Assembly: GCF_003473485.1 (NCBI RefSeq)
Contig: NC_053042.1
Location: 20,542,501 to 20,606,500 of the forward strand
DNA: 64,000 nt
Source of the DNA: Medicago truncatula
Lineage: Eukaryota > Streptophyta > Magnoliopsida > Fabales > Fabaceae
Direction of reading: 5' to 3'
Position numbers and translations under genes: made by a program. The notes beneath the pieces were generated by a model. The model ran no database searches. It was not told the origin of the DNA and saw only the letters and a list, made by a program, of their open reading frames with translations. Below are positions 45,918-57,618 of this stretch, in pieces; positions within the stretch are counted from its first letter, which is position 1; each line of letters starts with the position of its first letter.

Positions 45918-48900
45918 TCAAATTTCATCCTCTTCAAAGGGATCTCGTTCAGGGAAGTCACCAACCTGGAAAGAATTTATAAAGATAAAAAAAAATCAGT
46001 GTTTTTAGACAAATATTATTAGTCATATGAAATCAAATATACTTTTTGCCACCATCTGCTGTCACTGTGTTGGAATTTTTCCATTTACATGTTTAGAAAA
46101 ATTCTTCAAATTATTTTCAGGTTATAATACTTTAAAAATAAAAAATATATTAATCATACGTATTCTTTTATTGTTCTCTACATAATCACTCTAAAATAAG
46201 GTGGAAGACTTCTCTTCTGTTCCCTCTCACCAAAGCCCTTTCCTCCAAGCTCCCCAATGGAGCCTTAGTGTGTGCAGTTAGCATGAAGAAGGCAGTACAG
46301 CACAATACTAGATTTGGGATAAGAGTAGGCTTTTGGATTTATAAGTTATTTTTGCTCTTGGTCATTTTGTTTTATTTTTATGTTAAGCAAGATTCCTTGT
46401 CATCGTATTTTTCGTTTTATATTTATCAGGCAAAAAAAACATGAATGAAAAATATTCTGATACTAAAGGACTACAACATGATTTCCAACAAACCTTCACT
46501 TTCTCCGGCCTAACTATTCCCCCGTGAGATGGAGGGCATTGGAAGTAACGTACTCCTTTAACCCTGTAACATAACCAAGGGAAATTCTGAGATAAATGTA
46601 GGCATAATTGCTGTTTTTGAATGCAAAACAGAACACAGTAGCTAAAAGCAGGAATTAGCATGATGAGTTGGTCATGAGTTGATTGATTTGCATAAAAAAG
46701 ATGGTAATTTTACTTACATGCCATCATGTTTGCCCAAGGGTTCATCATATTGAACTCCAACCCAGAAACCAGGACCCAGTGGTTCTGCCTGACCAACAAA
46801 TTTTACAACACCTCTTTTTGCCCCAGGTTCAACTTCACATCTGGATCCTACCTTAAATGTTTTGGAAATTGGAGTAACAACAAAGAGATTCAACTCAGAA
46901 ACACCAGACGAATTGATCGACATTACAATAACAGGAAAAACAAAATATGCTATATATCCCTTTTACAGCAAAGCAAAACTGCAAAAACATATGAACCATA
47001 ACTAAAAGAACCAAAGAAAACTACACATGATTGAAGGATCCAAAAATTAAGTCCAATTCATGATGCAGTTTCAATAGAAACCAAACTAATCAAATACTCG
47101 TTTCATTCATTCTTCAAGGGAATAGGCATAAATGAAAAAGTCATCGTGGAAAAGAAATGGTGCTACAGTGATGTACCGTAATTATATTCTGTTGTCTGAA
47201 AATCCTTAATTATATTTCATCAAAACCAGCTCTTTTGTTGTACTAAATCACAAGTTTTCGCTAAATTCATCAAGCAAAAGTTAAACAAATTATCACAGTT
47301 TGATGATTTCAAGGACATTCAGGTTGTCTTGTGCTTTATTCCAACTGTCTCGCCAAGCTATCTTCCCTACAGTGCTCAGCTTGCTTATTGCATCTAATTC
47401 ATGGTTACTCTTTCCTGCTATGGTTTTTAAATCCCATATTATATGAAGGCTTTTTGAAGTTTATTTGTTGTTAAATATATAAAGCAGTTCTGAGATTCCA
47501 CCTAATAAATACTTTACGCTTCCCACCTGCTATGCCAGCTCAGCATCCTTCTTCTTAAATATCTTCATGTGGTGCACTCTCCACAAATTAGGCCTATTAC
47601 CTCCATCTGGATTCAGCTGGCCCACAACTTCATTCAAATTTCTATCCAAATCTCCTATCAATCTAACCTCGCATTTCGAATTGTATCTTTATTCAATTTT
47701 CCTCCTTATCAACCTAAACCTTATAACTTTGAAAACTATACTAAAATAACCTATACAACAATTATGCTCCTAGTAGAAAATAAAACATAAAAATGATAAT
47801 CAACAAACCTTGATATTAGCACAGATGTCTTCCATGTCGGTGTCTGGTGTCTGCACGAGAAATGCCAAATCAGTGAAAGTGTCCATTACCCAAAAGCAAG
47901 GACATGAGCATATGGCTTAAAGCTTATAGCTAATAAACTCGCATGACTAAAAAAAACCGTTAGGAAACTATCATTTTCACACTAGCTTATAGCGTTTTTT
48001 GATAAGCTAATTCAAGTAGCTTATAGCTTATCACCTTTTATCTCGATTTTACTCCTGCAATCTTAATTGAATAAAAGGGCAACCCGGTGCACTAAAGCTC
48101 CCGCATATGCGGGGTCTGGGAAGGGGTCCCACCATTATTGGTGTATTGTACGCAGCCTTACCTTGTTTTTTACACGAGAGGCTGTTTCCAGGACTTGAAC
48201 CCGTGACCTTCCAGTCACATGACAACAACTTTACCAGTTGCACCAAGGTTACCCCTCTGCAATCTTAATTGAATACACCTTTTTTTTACATCATTTTATA
48301 TTTACAAGCTACTTCAACCGCTAAATAACAAACACTACAAATTCAATCAGTTAGATTATCCGCTATAAGTTATAAGCTAGTTTATTAGTCATTTGCTAAA
48401 AGCTCATCTGTTAAACTAGCTTATCATCTATCCGCTCTTTTTTACCAAACAAAGCCTGACTTTGCGCCGGGATAAGTCAATGAAATGCTTACCTTTGCCT
48501 CAACAGTCGATGGAGCATGCGAAGTCAATTTCTCCCTATATTTTCTGAAAGTGTCTGCTATAGCATAACGAACAAAATATATAATAAGCTACAAGAACCA
48601 GTTTTCACAAATAAAAAAAAATTGAGTTGAATGAGGTGATAGAGGGACATGCCTCCTCGCTTATTATAAGCTTCTTCAGAAATTTCGTATTTCTCCACCA
48701 AAGAAGTATCTTCCAACCATCCACCCGATGTAACAGAGGCTGGATCAAGATCAACGACGTGCAAACGAAACCTGCCACAGTTCACATGGAAAAAAAGTAA
48801 AAACACTAAACAATTGATGAGGAATAAAATAAAAAATAGAAAGAAAAAGAGTAACTAACTAACCCATCAAAAGGAGAATAGAATCCAAGGAGTTTGGAAT

Positions 48901-49120
48901 GATCAGAGAGATCGGCGATTTTATTGCGAAGTTCGTCGTAGAGTTCGAGGTGCATTGAGTTGACAGAAGTACCACATTTTTTCCATAGCTTGTCTTTGAC
49001 TGCTTCCACTGTGAGCTGTAGGGAGAAGCGAATGTCGGGGTTGAAAGATTTGAGATTAGAATGAGTAACGCGCAATAGTACGGACTCGTCCCCTTCGATT
49101 TTCTGTAAGCTCGATGTCAT
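45918..49120 (-). CDS. TFCB: Tubulin-folding cofactor B (7 exons)
   Basis: Exons in transcript order: 49120-48864, 48771-48653, 48554-48493, 47850-47809, 46851-46718, 46563-46494, 45965-45918, giving 732 nt, 243 residues, the same length I recall for Arabidopsis TFCB. An N-terminal ubiquitin-like domain ([20 protein letters not shown] ... [17 protein letters not shown]) is followed by a short coiled segment. The CAP-Gly domain (GDRC-like [20 protein letters not shown] ... [19 protein letters not shown]) and the tail [14 protein letters not shown] complete it, ending in the acidic EEDEI that resembles the tubulin C-terminus. It acts with cofactor E in alpha-tubulin folding in the cytosol. The second intron seems to use a GC donor (exon end at 48653); all others are GT-AG. 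Intact. Confidence 0.93.
47915..48465. mobile_element. MITE-like repeat in a TFCB intron, host of an Au SINE
   Basis: Sequence on both sides of the Au SINE has the 'agcttatagcttat/ataagctag' texture. The right border, read in complement, is ggctttgtttggtaaaaaag, which is typical of hAT-like MITEs. The left border is vague. Confidence 0.45.
48074..48256 (-). mobile_element. Au SINE, full-length, 19-bp TSD
   Basis: On the minus strand it begins GAGGGGTAACCTTGGTGCAA-like (box A), then the box B GGTTCAAGTCCTGG, the 'acaatacaccaataatggtg' body and 'cgcatatgcgggagctttag' near the 3' end. A perfect 19-bp duplication ctgcaatcttaattgaata is at 48055-48073 and 48257-48275. It lies in intron 3 of the TFCB gene, opposite to no coding sequence. 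Confidence 0.93.
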
Positions 49121-50030
49121 TTACTAATTTGATTCACTCACTATCCAGGTCCCTAGGTCAACAACAGGTGCAAACTAGTTTTAATTAATAATTATTATTA
49201 TATAACTTCAATCAAAATGGGTTATCAAATCAAAAGCAGTATAACATTCAAGAACAAACTAAAAGAGTAGGCAATGTTTTAGTTAAAATTAAACTTAATC
49301 CCTCTTGACAAAAAGGATATGAATAACAAAATCATCAAATTTAAGCATTTGTAACATAAGAATTAGAGATGGTATGCACCCCCTCCTAAGCCCAACGTTA
49401 CAACAGGTTTACAAATTAACACCAAGGTTGCTTCTACGACTACCAAACAATAATAACAGAAACAGAACACCCCCAATAAATAACAACCAACACAGCCACC
49501 TAACACCAAGGTTACTCTAGACATAGCCGGAAAAAATTTCTTCATCCTAATTCAATTATACAACAAACAAAATATTAGATTACTATAGTATCTTTTTTAT
49601 GACAGCAAAATATTATTAATAATACATCACCAGTACAAGAAGTACTGATGATGTGTTGCACAAACCAAAAAACAAGCATCCAAACAGCTATGAGGCAATC
49701 AAACAGAATAAAAACAACACAGGAACAGAAGGAACCAACAGCCGAGCCACCCCTCAATTTCAACTTCAAACAATTTTAGACACACTCCCTCATTTGATAG
49801 TATTTTTAAAGATAGTATTTCATTTGATAGGAACATATTTAACTTTTACTTTTAAGGTCAGGGTATAAGTTCCCTAAAAAAAAAAGGTCAGTCTATAAGT
49901 TTAGGATTTTACATATACCAAATATTTATTGAAAAAAAATTCATTTTCAATCTTTTAAAAAATAAATTAACACAAATTTTAATATATAACGTCTATTTTT
50001 GGTATACAAGGTACAAACATCTGCACATTA
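49121..50030 (-). other. Spacer with a possible LINE 3' end
   Basis: On the minus strand, 49,800-49,560 ends '...tactggtgatgtattattaataatattttgctgtcataaaaaag', a texture seen at the 3' ends of plant L1 elements. No reverse transcriptase is present, so this is weak. The rest is the TFCB promoter region and AT-rich DNA. Confidence 0.3.
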
Positions 50031-50047
50031 TGTACATATAAACACTT

Positions 50048-50139
50048 GTCCTCGTGAGATTAACTCAGTTGACATGGACAATGCATAATAATATGCAGGG
50101 TTCGGGGTTTGAACCCCGACCACCATCCAAAAAAAAAAT
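50048..50139 (+). mobile_element. tRNA-derived SINE, 17-bp TSD
   Basis: It begins gtcctcgtgagattaactca (box A), has the box B ggtttgaaccccg and ends in an A run. A perfect 17-bp duplication tgtacatataaacactt is at 50031-50047 and 50140-50156. Same family as the copy at 20506-20640. Confidence 0.9.
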
Positions 50140-50174
50140 TGTACATATAAACACTTATTTAAAAAAAAAGTACA

Positions 50175-50486
50175 TATATGGCCATCAACCGAGGTTGCTC
50201 GAAAGGGTATGATGAGCATATGGAATCTAGCCGATGTCATGAGGTAAATTTTATTTGTCTAGTTTTTCACTTTTATGCAATACACTTTATAAATGCCATT
50301 GCACGTCATTCTATTTTCTTTCTCTGAGTCTATCTGAAGTGTTAATTTCTTATGTATTGCAGATCAGCAAAGATGAGATCACTCATTTGATTGATGCTGG
50401 TGATACTTGTGATGGTGATGATGTAATAAAAAGGCTTTTTCACCCTACTCTCAAGCTTCTAATTGTTACCAATGGATCGGAGGGTT
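50175..50486 (+). pseudogene. Inverted partial copy of the fructokinase-like gene
   Basis: This matches, base for base with few differences, the end of exon B (from WPSAE), the following intron and most of exon C of the gene at 54.8-57.0 kb, read in opposite orientation. It keeps [14 protein letters not shown] and LKLLIVTNGSEG. A base is missing at the exon B end. The copy stops at 50486, exactly where the long TIR element begins. Because the intron is kept, it came from DNA duplication, not from an mRNA. Confidence 0.85.
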
Positions 50487-52888
50487 AAGGTGAGTAAATG
50501 GATTGTCGTTCGAACCATTGTTCCTACGTATATTATAAATTGTCTTTACTAACTGATAGAAAATGACTTTCTATCTTTAAAAATTTGATTTAGACATTCA
50601 TTGACACATAAAATGAATTCATTGATATCAATGTTTTAAATAATTTTTTCAGCGTATGATTGGTTTTAGAATTCAAAGTGGTAATTCATCCATCAAATAG
50701 ATAGAATTTAACAAAATTGCAAAAAACAAAAACAAAAATTCAAAAAACTATCATCAAATTGAATAAACAATGGCTTCGCAATTGCATAAATTTTTAAGTC
50801 TTGGTGCTCTTCTTTAACTAAATTATCATTCTCTGGTGCTAATAACAGTCATAATCACCAACAGTATCATATCATATGTTATTAAAAGTTTGTTTTGTTC
50901 GAATGTAAATGGTATTCCTAACCCTAAGAAAAAAACTTCCTAAAAACTTGAACAATCTGATGAGAATTGGGATTGTTCTGAGGATACAAAAGTAAAAATA
51001 AATCTCTCGCAATCGTGCACAAAAGACATAATACAGGTATGGCATACAATATGTAGAAGAAAACTCTAACAACTAAGTGTTTGTTTAGATTAAGGTAGAG
51101 TACAATAGCACCTTAACTATAACCCACAACGTATTAATGTGTGTGTAGATTGAGGTCAAAGACCCCTCAACTTATGCTTACCCAGCAAAATTGGACTGAA
51201 CCCTTCTTTAGTTAACTTGGGGTTACTTAAAAACACATTATTTCTAACAAATTTATAATCAACATTGCAGTCTAACTAACTATAATCAACATTAACAAAC
51301 ATATTTCTAACAAATTTCATCATTAACAATTCAAAAAACAAAAACAAAAATTCATTGAGACATTTTATCAAACACCTAGAGTTCAAATTTCAATCAACTT
51401 AAAATCAAACAATTTCAAATACCTAAAACTACCACATTTCACTCTAAACAACATCTAAAATACATTGTCTAACTTAATTCATCAGTAACAATCATCAAAA
51501 CTAACATGCAAGACAAATTTATAAAAACCTAGAAATGTTAAATTTCTTACAAAATTCTAAAATTTCAACCAAAAAAAATGGAATGGAGTAGGATGATCAT
51601 CACTTACTTGATATTGTGAGAGAAAATGACTTTGAATGCCGCAAGAATGATGAAAATCTCACCTGGAAGAGAAAATTTCGTGTTTTGAGAAGTTGGAAAA
51701 ATGAAGGTTTGTGTTTTTGTTTTGCTGATATAACACTTAAGTCATGTAGCGTGACTTGAGGAAACCGTGTGGTATTGTTGATCTTTTTACATTTTAACTT
51801 TATTGTTGGGACTTAAGATCCATTATTTGTTCTTACTTAAGATCACTGTTTTCGAAAAGGGTTTCTCTTATTAATGTTGTATTGAAGGATCATTTTTAAA
51901 ATTGAAGACTCTATCTTGGAAATGATTGACAATTGTGTTTAGACACAAATTATTATTTTTTATTTTTTAATGGATTTAGACACAAATTACTAATGTGAAA
52001 TACCAATAATAGTACCACCAAAGTAATTGTTAATGATGTGAATCAATTTTTTTGAAGAGTAATTGTTTGCAATTTGTTTAGTAAGTTTTTCTGATGTAGT
52101 ACTTTTCTTTTTATGGACACGGGTAGCCTTGGTTGCTTTTTTATTTTTCTTATTATTTAGCAATGAAATAGTGATTTTCTTGGCCTTTTGAAGATCATGG
52201 AAAACTTTGAGGTTAAAGAGTGAATTATAAGAAGAACTAGGGGAAATGAGATCTCTTGAGAGAGTTTTTTTTTTTTTTTATCTGTGATCAGTGCTAAGAC
52301 ATATGGCTATTTAGATTGTGATAAATTAGAAGAATTAACGGATTAATTAGAGAATATGTGGTGAAGGAAGAGATAAGGAAGGATATTTATATATATTATC
52401 ATAATTATGAATTTAAGTTCTTCTAAAAAAATTATAAATTGAATTTAAAAAATTTGCACCCTAACCAATCTCTTAGGTCTTGGCTATGCCATTGCTCAAG
52501 GAGAAGCAAGCCCACTTTAGTACCTTGAATGATATAGAATAGAATGCAAGAACAGGGGAAGGCTCATTAAATTTATAATGTGCAGGTATATTTAGTTCAC
52601 GATTATGAGTCAAACATGATCATTTCTAATTGACTTAACTTTTATGTGGAAAATTCTATCTATTTGATGGATGAATTACCACTTTGAATTCTAAAACCAA
52701 CTCATACGCTGAAAAAATTATTTAAAACATTGAAATCAATGAATTCATTTTATGTGTCAATGAATGTCTAAATCAAGTTTTTAATCAAATTTTTTAAAGA
52801 TAGAAAGTCATTTTCTATCGGTTAGTAAAGACAATTTATAATATACGTAGGAGCTATGGTTCGAACGACCCTCCATTTACTCACCTTA
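50486..52888. mobile_element. 2.4-kb element with about 220-bp terminal inverted repeats
   Basis: 50,487-50,710 (aaggtgagtaaatgg ... atagatagaattt) is the complement of 52,652-52,889 with about 95 percent similarity by eye. The ends read TTAAGGTGAG...CTCACCTTAA, so a TA duplication is possible, but TTAA cannot be excluded. The interior of about 1.9 kb has no transposase-like frame. Mutator-like or foldback elements have such long ends. The superfamily is unassigned. Confidence 0.75.
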
Positions 52889-53400
52889 AGTGACATCATC
52901 TATTTCTACAGCCATAGAGTTTTGAAGGTTAATTTTGGGATCTTCTCTAAATTCGAAGACTAGTTTGTCAATATTCTTCCCAACCATAAGATGAGTTTGC
53001 TACTTAGGAATTAGTATTCCACAAGAATTTTTTTGAATAACACAATAATGGGTGGTTGTTCTTCAAGCATTGACGGGTTAGAACCCTTAGAAAGTTATTT
53101 TACTTTTAATTACATGCGGATTGGTTCTTCAAGCATTAACGTATTGAAATCTTAAGAGTTAAAATGGAAGAAGATAACACAATAATTATGAGTTTAAAAT
53201 AACAAGATCAAAACATATGCGCGGCTGCTGGCATAATCAAAAGGAAATCCAACTCAACATATTGATCTGTTCTAGCCTGAATGTTGCAGTACAGGACTTC
53301 ACAAATTAGTGCCATCAAAACCAAGTCAGAAGGTTAATCACTCATTCTTTGTCAACATATATTACATTTTATAACAGCTGATGTTCCTATTGCATCTAAT
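52889..53400. other. Spacer; likely former 3' flank of the fructokinase-like gene
   Basis: The stretch left of the hAT insertion continues the gene's minus-strand 3' end (a stop codon follows one codon past the target duplication). No other gene is supported. Confidence 0.4.
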
Positions 53401-53408
53401 ATTGCAGG

Positions 53409-54904
53409 CTCTGTTGTCAAAGCGGAAACACAGCGCGACGCGGCCACCCCAAAAATTAACGTGGCGCGGTATGCGGACGCGACGCATGCGCTATTACATG
53501 ACGCAGACACTAATATATTTAATACTAAAATACTATAATGTTGAAAACGAAATACTAAAACAACTTAAATATTACTCAATTCATAATTTGAAATAAACCA
53601 TGTCTTAGGTAAAAGATAAGAACATACTTGCAAGAAATACTAATAAAATTCAAGGTAGCAAACACTTTAAGCCTCTAAAGCTTAAAGTAACAAACGCAAT
53701 AAACATGAAATAAAACTTCGAATTCAATAATCATGAAAATTTTCATCATAACTTCCACTTCCACCATCATTCATGTACTCTGCCTCATCCTCTTTCTCTT
53801 CATTTTCTTCCTCTTCATCCTCTTTTTCTTCATCCCCCCAATCAGTAACAAACTCAGGATCATATTCGTCAACTACTACCACTTTCTTTCCTTTTCCTTT
53901 AGAAACTTTTTCCCCTTGCTTTCCCCTTGCCCCTTGATTTCCCTTTCCCTTAGATTTTGATGGGGCGGAGCTGCAGAAGCTGTAGTGTTGAATAAGGGCT
54001 CGGCAGCACCACTTGCCTCTTCAACATCTAGCCAATTCAAATCATCATCATCAAAAACAACATCACTTTGACCGTCACGAACACAAACTTCATCTCCCAA
54101 TAACCATAAACTACCAACATTAATTTCAGGATCATCCATGAGCACCAGATCAATATATTCATCACTTTAACGGTTTTCCTTCAAAGTTTGGTTATACTTG
54201 ACAAAAACCAATTTTTGCAACATCTCATGTTCAAGCCTATTTCTTTTCTTGGAGTGAATCTATTAAAATTATAATTTAAATGTTAATTTAAAATTTAAAT
54301 GATAGATGATTACGAACTCTAAATTATCAAGGACATACATGCTCAAAAGTACTCCAATTCCTCTCACACCCCGATGCACTAGCAGTCAAACTCAATATTT
54401 TAATAGCAAGTAGCTTTAGAATTGGTGTTTTGATCCCCACCTTTTCCACCAAGCAGCTGAAATGCAATTAAATTATTTGCAATTGCATTAACATATAAAT
54501 CCCGGTTTTGGTGCGCTTTTGCCTAACGCGCGACTCGGTCGCGTTCTAACGCGCTAGGCTGTTTTCAGCCGCTCCGCGCCGCGTTAGCCCGCAATTGACA
54601 ACAGAGGTTGGTACGATGAAGAAGTTGAGTTTGTGGCTGTGTATTTGGCTCTGGTGGAGAAGAGTAATAGTTAGGGTTTTGAAAATTACAAAAATGACCC
54701 TTAAAACGGTTTTAAATGAAGGGAAATCTAGTATTTTACACAGGGTTGTCAAAAGCGCCCGCTTTGACCCGCATCACGCCCGCTTTTGCCTGCAATTGCG
54801 CCCGCTTCATACGCTTTCTCCAAATGCTCCGTGTTGGAGCGCTGCGTCGCGCTTTGTTGTTTTTGGCCGCTTCGCGCCGTGTTCGGCCGCTATTGACAAC
54901 ACAG
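53409..54904 (-). mobile_element. hAT-type insertion, composite, 8-bp TSD
   Basis: The perfect 8-bp duplication attgcagg (53401-53408 and 54905-54912) brackets it. Outer ends are ctctgttgtcaaagcgg and ccgctattgacaacacag. Two further hAT-like ends face inward (ttgacaacagag at about 54,596-54,607 and cagggttgtcaaaagcg at about 54,742), so it is like two hAT elements moved as one. On the minus strand lie pieces of the transposase C-terminus: the dimerisation region ILSLTASASGCERNWSTFEH (about 54,440-54,340), then IHSKKRNRLEH..LVFVKYNQTL (about 54,262-54,180), then the DDPEINVGSLWLLGDEVCV tail (from 54,145). One stop and at least one frame shift are seen; the BED finger and DDE core are absent. 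Confidence 0.8.
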
Positions 54905-57043
54905 ATTGCAGGACATCATCTTTTGTAGGTAATGCAGAAATTGCCCCTCTCTGGGTCACCATGATCGCGCCACATACACTGGCGAAATATAACGCCTTCC
55001 GGAGACGTTTCTCATCCTGCCACACAAAATAAACACTCACAACTTTTTTCTAAATCAACAACTAGAATGCGTAAAGATATCTGAATTACCTTGAAAATAC
55101 TTGGGTCAGAAGCTATGTAGTAGAGAATCCCACTAACAAATGCATCACCAGCACCAGTTGTGTCAACAGGTTCAACATTTAAACCTCTAACTTTGCCCTT
55201 AAAATCCTGCACAAAAATTTAGTAATCACTATTAGCTGAATGCTGGTCACTCACATGACAAGATAGTACTGTGAAATATTAAACCTCGAAGCAAACCTTG
55301 CTTATGTTTTACAACTTGCCATTCGTCATTGAGTGTCGAAATTGTTAATTTACATTCAACAAGTCACAGCCAACATTTTATTCCACTCATCCGAATAAAG
55401 AGCAAAGAAAATAATGAAATGAGGGATTATAAAACCTATTCAGACAATTAAAATATGAGGGCAAGCTTACGTTGGTGTAATATCTACAACCCTCCGACCC
55501 ACCGGTAACAATTAGAAGCTTGAGAGTAGGGTGAAAAAGCTTTTTTATTACATCATCATCATCACAAGGATCACCAGCATCAATCAAATGAGTGATCTCA
55601 TCTTTGCTGATCTGCAATACATAAGAAATTAACACTTCAGATAGACTCAGAGAAAGAAAATAGAATGACGTGCAATGGCATTTATAAAGTGTATTGCATA
55701 AAAGTGAAAAACTAGACAAATAAAATTTACCTTTATGACATCGGCTAGATTCCATATGCTCATTATACCCTCTCGAGCAACCTCGGCTGATGGCCATAGT
55801 GCCAATTTCAATTTCGGATCATACGAGAGAATGCAATCACAGGTTTTAGCAAATCTCAAGGCAGCAAGAAAAGACGTCTTGCATTGCTCATAAATCAAAC
55901 CGATGGAACCATAATGGAATATTTTAGCCTTCTTGATGAGTTTACGATCAAGCTCTGACTCATACAGAAGCATATTAGCAGCAACAGGAGTACTGGAAAA
56001 CGACCACTCGCGCACGTCGTCATCAGCTCTAAGTGAAACATAAGCCAATTTGGTGCTGACATTATAATCAAAATCAACCCGCATGCCAGATGTATCAACA
56101 TTATTTTCCTTTAAAAGATCAACCAACAAATACCCAGCTTTATCTGCTCCAACCTAAAACGCAGACGGTAATGAGTTAAGCTATCAATTTCTCAGCCAAC
56201 ATAGATTCACATCCCTAAAATTCAGAATACTACTGCAAGAAGTATTATTCCTAGGTACAATCTACAAGTAAATACATGATATCTGTAGGAAAATCTTTTA
56301 AACTAATTTAATTTAACAATAAGTAAAGGGAAAAAGGTAGAATGTGGTGGAAATGGGAAGTTATGGTTGGTTAGGTTTTAAAGTGGTTTCTATTTGATGG
56401 GAATGAAAAATAGAAAATGAGTAAAAGATATTCCTCAAAATGCATGAACTTTAACCATTACATTCCCAGGCTCACTTTTCAGGGAGTTTATTTGTTTACC
56501 TTGAAACACACACACACACATACATGCCATTCATAAAAGTGTAATCAATTTCAAATAACCCAACACATAACAGATTTCTTAAATATGAAGATTTGAACAA
56601 ATCAAACATTGAAGTCATGTAGATAGTAACAAGAAACCACATAACCATGTCAATAAATAGACATAGATGTACACCTTACTCATAAATGCAGATGAACCCC
56701 CCAACTTAGAGATGCCAACTGCCACGTTTGCAATAGCACCACCAAGATCTCTCCTGCAGGGACCAGACGGTTCGTGAATATAAATGTAATATATCAACAG
56801 TTCACCAAAACAAACAACCAGTCCACTTGTTTTGCTGTAGCCTTCTGTTACGGGAAAATCAGGTAATTTGTAGGGCCTGGACATAGGAGGTACTCCATCC
56901 TTATTAGCTTTTGTATTCCGTAAGTTACCAGCAAAACCATTGCTTGCTTGGATATGAGTGTCAAAACTACATGAGTAGGGCATGGACACAGGAGGAGCTT
57001 GGACAGTATGAGTGTTGTCATCATCAACTAATCCTCCTCCCAA
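54807..57043 (-). CDS. Fructokinase-like pfkB carbohydrate kinase, unusual ends
   Basis: Exons in transcript order: first recognisable exon from about 57,043 or further right to 56,675, then 56153-55731, 55611-55471, 55206-55090, 55016-54807; junctions are in phase and GT-AG. Family landmarks: [29 protein letters not shown] (family: GGAPANVAVG), [57 protein letters not shown] and the ATP/catalytic [15 protein letters not shown]. Unusual: between CFGELL and GGA the family's IDF-type sugar-binding stretch is replaced by [23 protein letters not shown] is changed to TPVAANM, and the last 32 residues after DDVLQ come from the hAT insertion. The activity is doubtful; it may be a decaying duplicate or a diverged protein. 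The 5' exon-intron structure is unresolved. Confidence 0.75.
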
Positions 57044-57093
57044 TACATCAACAGAATTGAAACAGTAAATTGCAGATATTAATAAATTGAAAC

Positions 57094-57618
57094 CTGCAAT
57101 ATGAAGGGACCTTTGAGAGTAGTTGGGAGTATTAAATCATCATGGCTAGGAAGTATACCGCTACCACAAGAGTTGAGATCGGTAAACAGAAACTTCCGGT
57201 AACAGATGTCAGCCTTTTCGAGGTCATTCAAGCCATTTATCGAATCCCCTAGTTGGCGAAGACAATCATCAACTTTTTCTCTCTTCAAATAAAACCCTAG
57301 TTTGATAAGCTGTTTGTAAATGGGGCAATCGGAAGTCGACGGAGACGGCGGTAGAGGAATATGTAGGGAGTGGTCATCGGAATCGCCAGAGATTTCGACC
57401 GTTTTCGAGGGAACTTTTTTATGTTGCGGCGGCAGAGACTGATATATGGCGGCGGCGGCGGTTTTGCTCCTTCTTTTCCCCTTTCCCATGGTTTTGTTTT
57501 GCTTTTTTTTTCTTTTCAGTTGTACACTGTGTGTGTGCATATTTCTTCCAATCTTAACGGTTTTGCTCCTTCTTTTCCGCCCCTTTCCTATGGTTTTGCT
57601 CCTTCTTTTCCCTATCAT
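57094..57618 (-). CDS. Exon resembling RMI1/DUF1767-type proteins, upstream of the kinase
   Basis: A 525-nt open stretch ends with ...FLFTDLNSCGSGILPS and LPTTLKGPFILQ followed by GT, which recalls the start of the OB fold of RMI1/TDRD3-type (DUF1767) proteins (family: ...LKGPFVLQVDEI). Its N-terminus has three copies of a basic module (IGKRRSKT, GKGRKRRSKT, GKGKRRSKT) made by a repeated gggaaaagaaggagcaaaac unit, then Ala, Ser and Pro-rich sequence. The rest of the OB fold does not follow; instead the fructokinase-like exons lie 50 bp further on in the same orientation. An acceptor joining them in phase was not found. It could be a chimeric gene or a truncated neighbour. The family call is tentative. 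Confidence 0.4.

Noticed and set aside
53733-53960. A plus-strand membrane-protein-like frame
   Set aside because: It is the complement of the acidic, low-complexity tail of a hAT transposase fragment.
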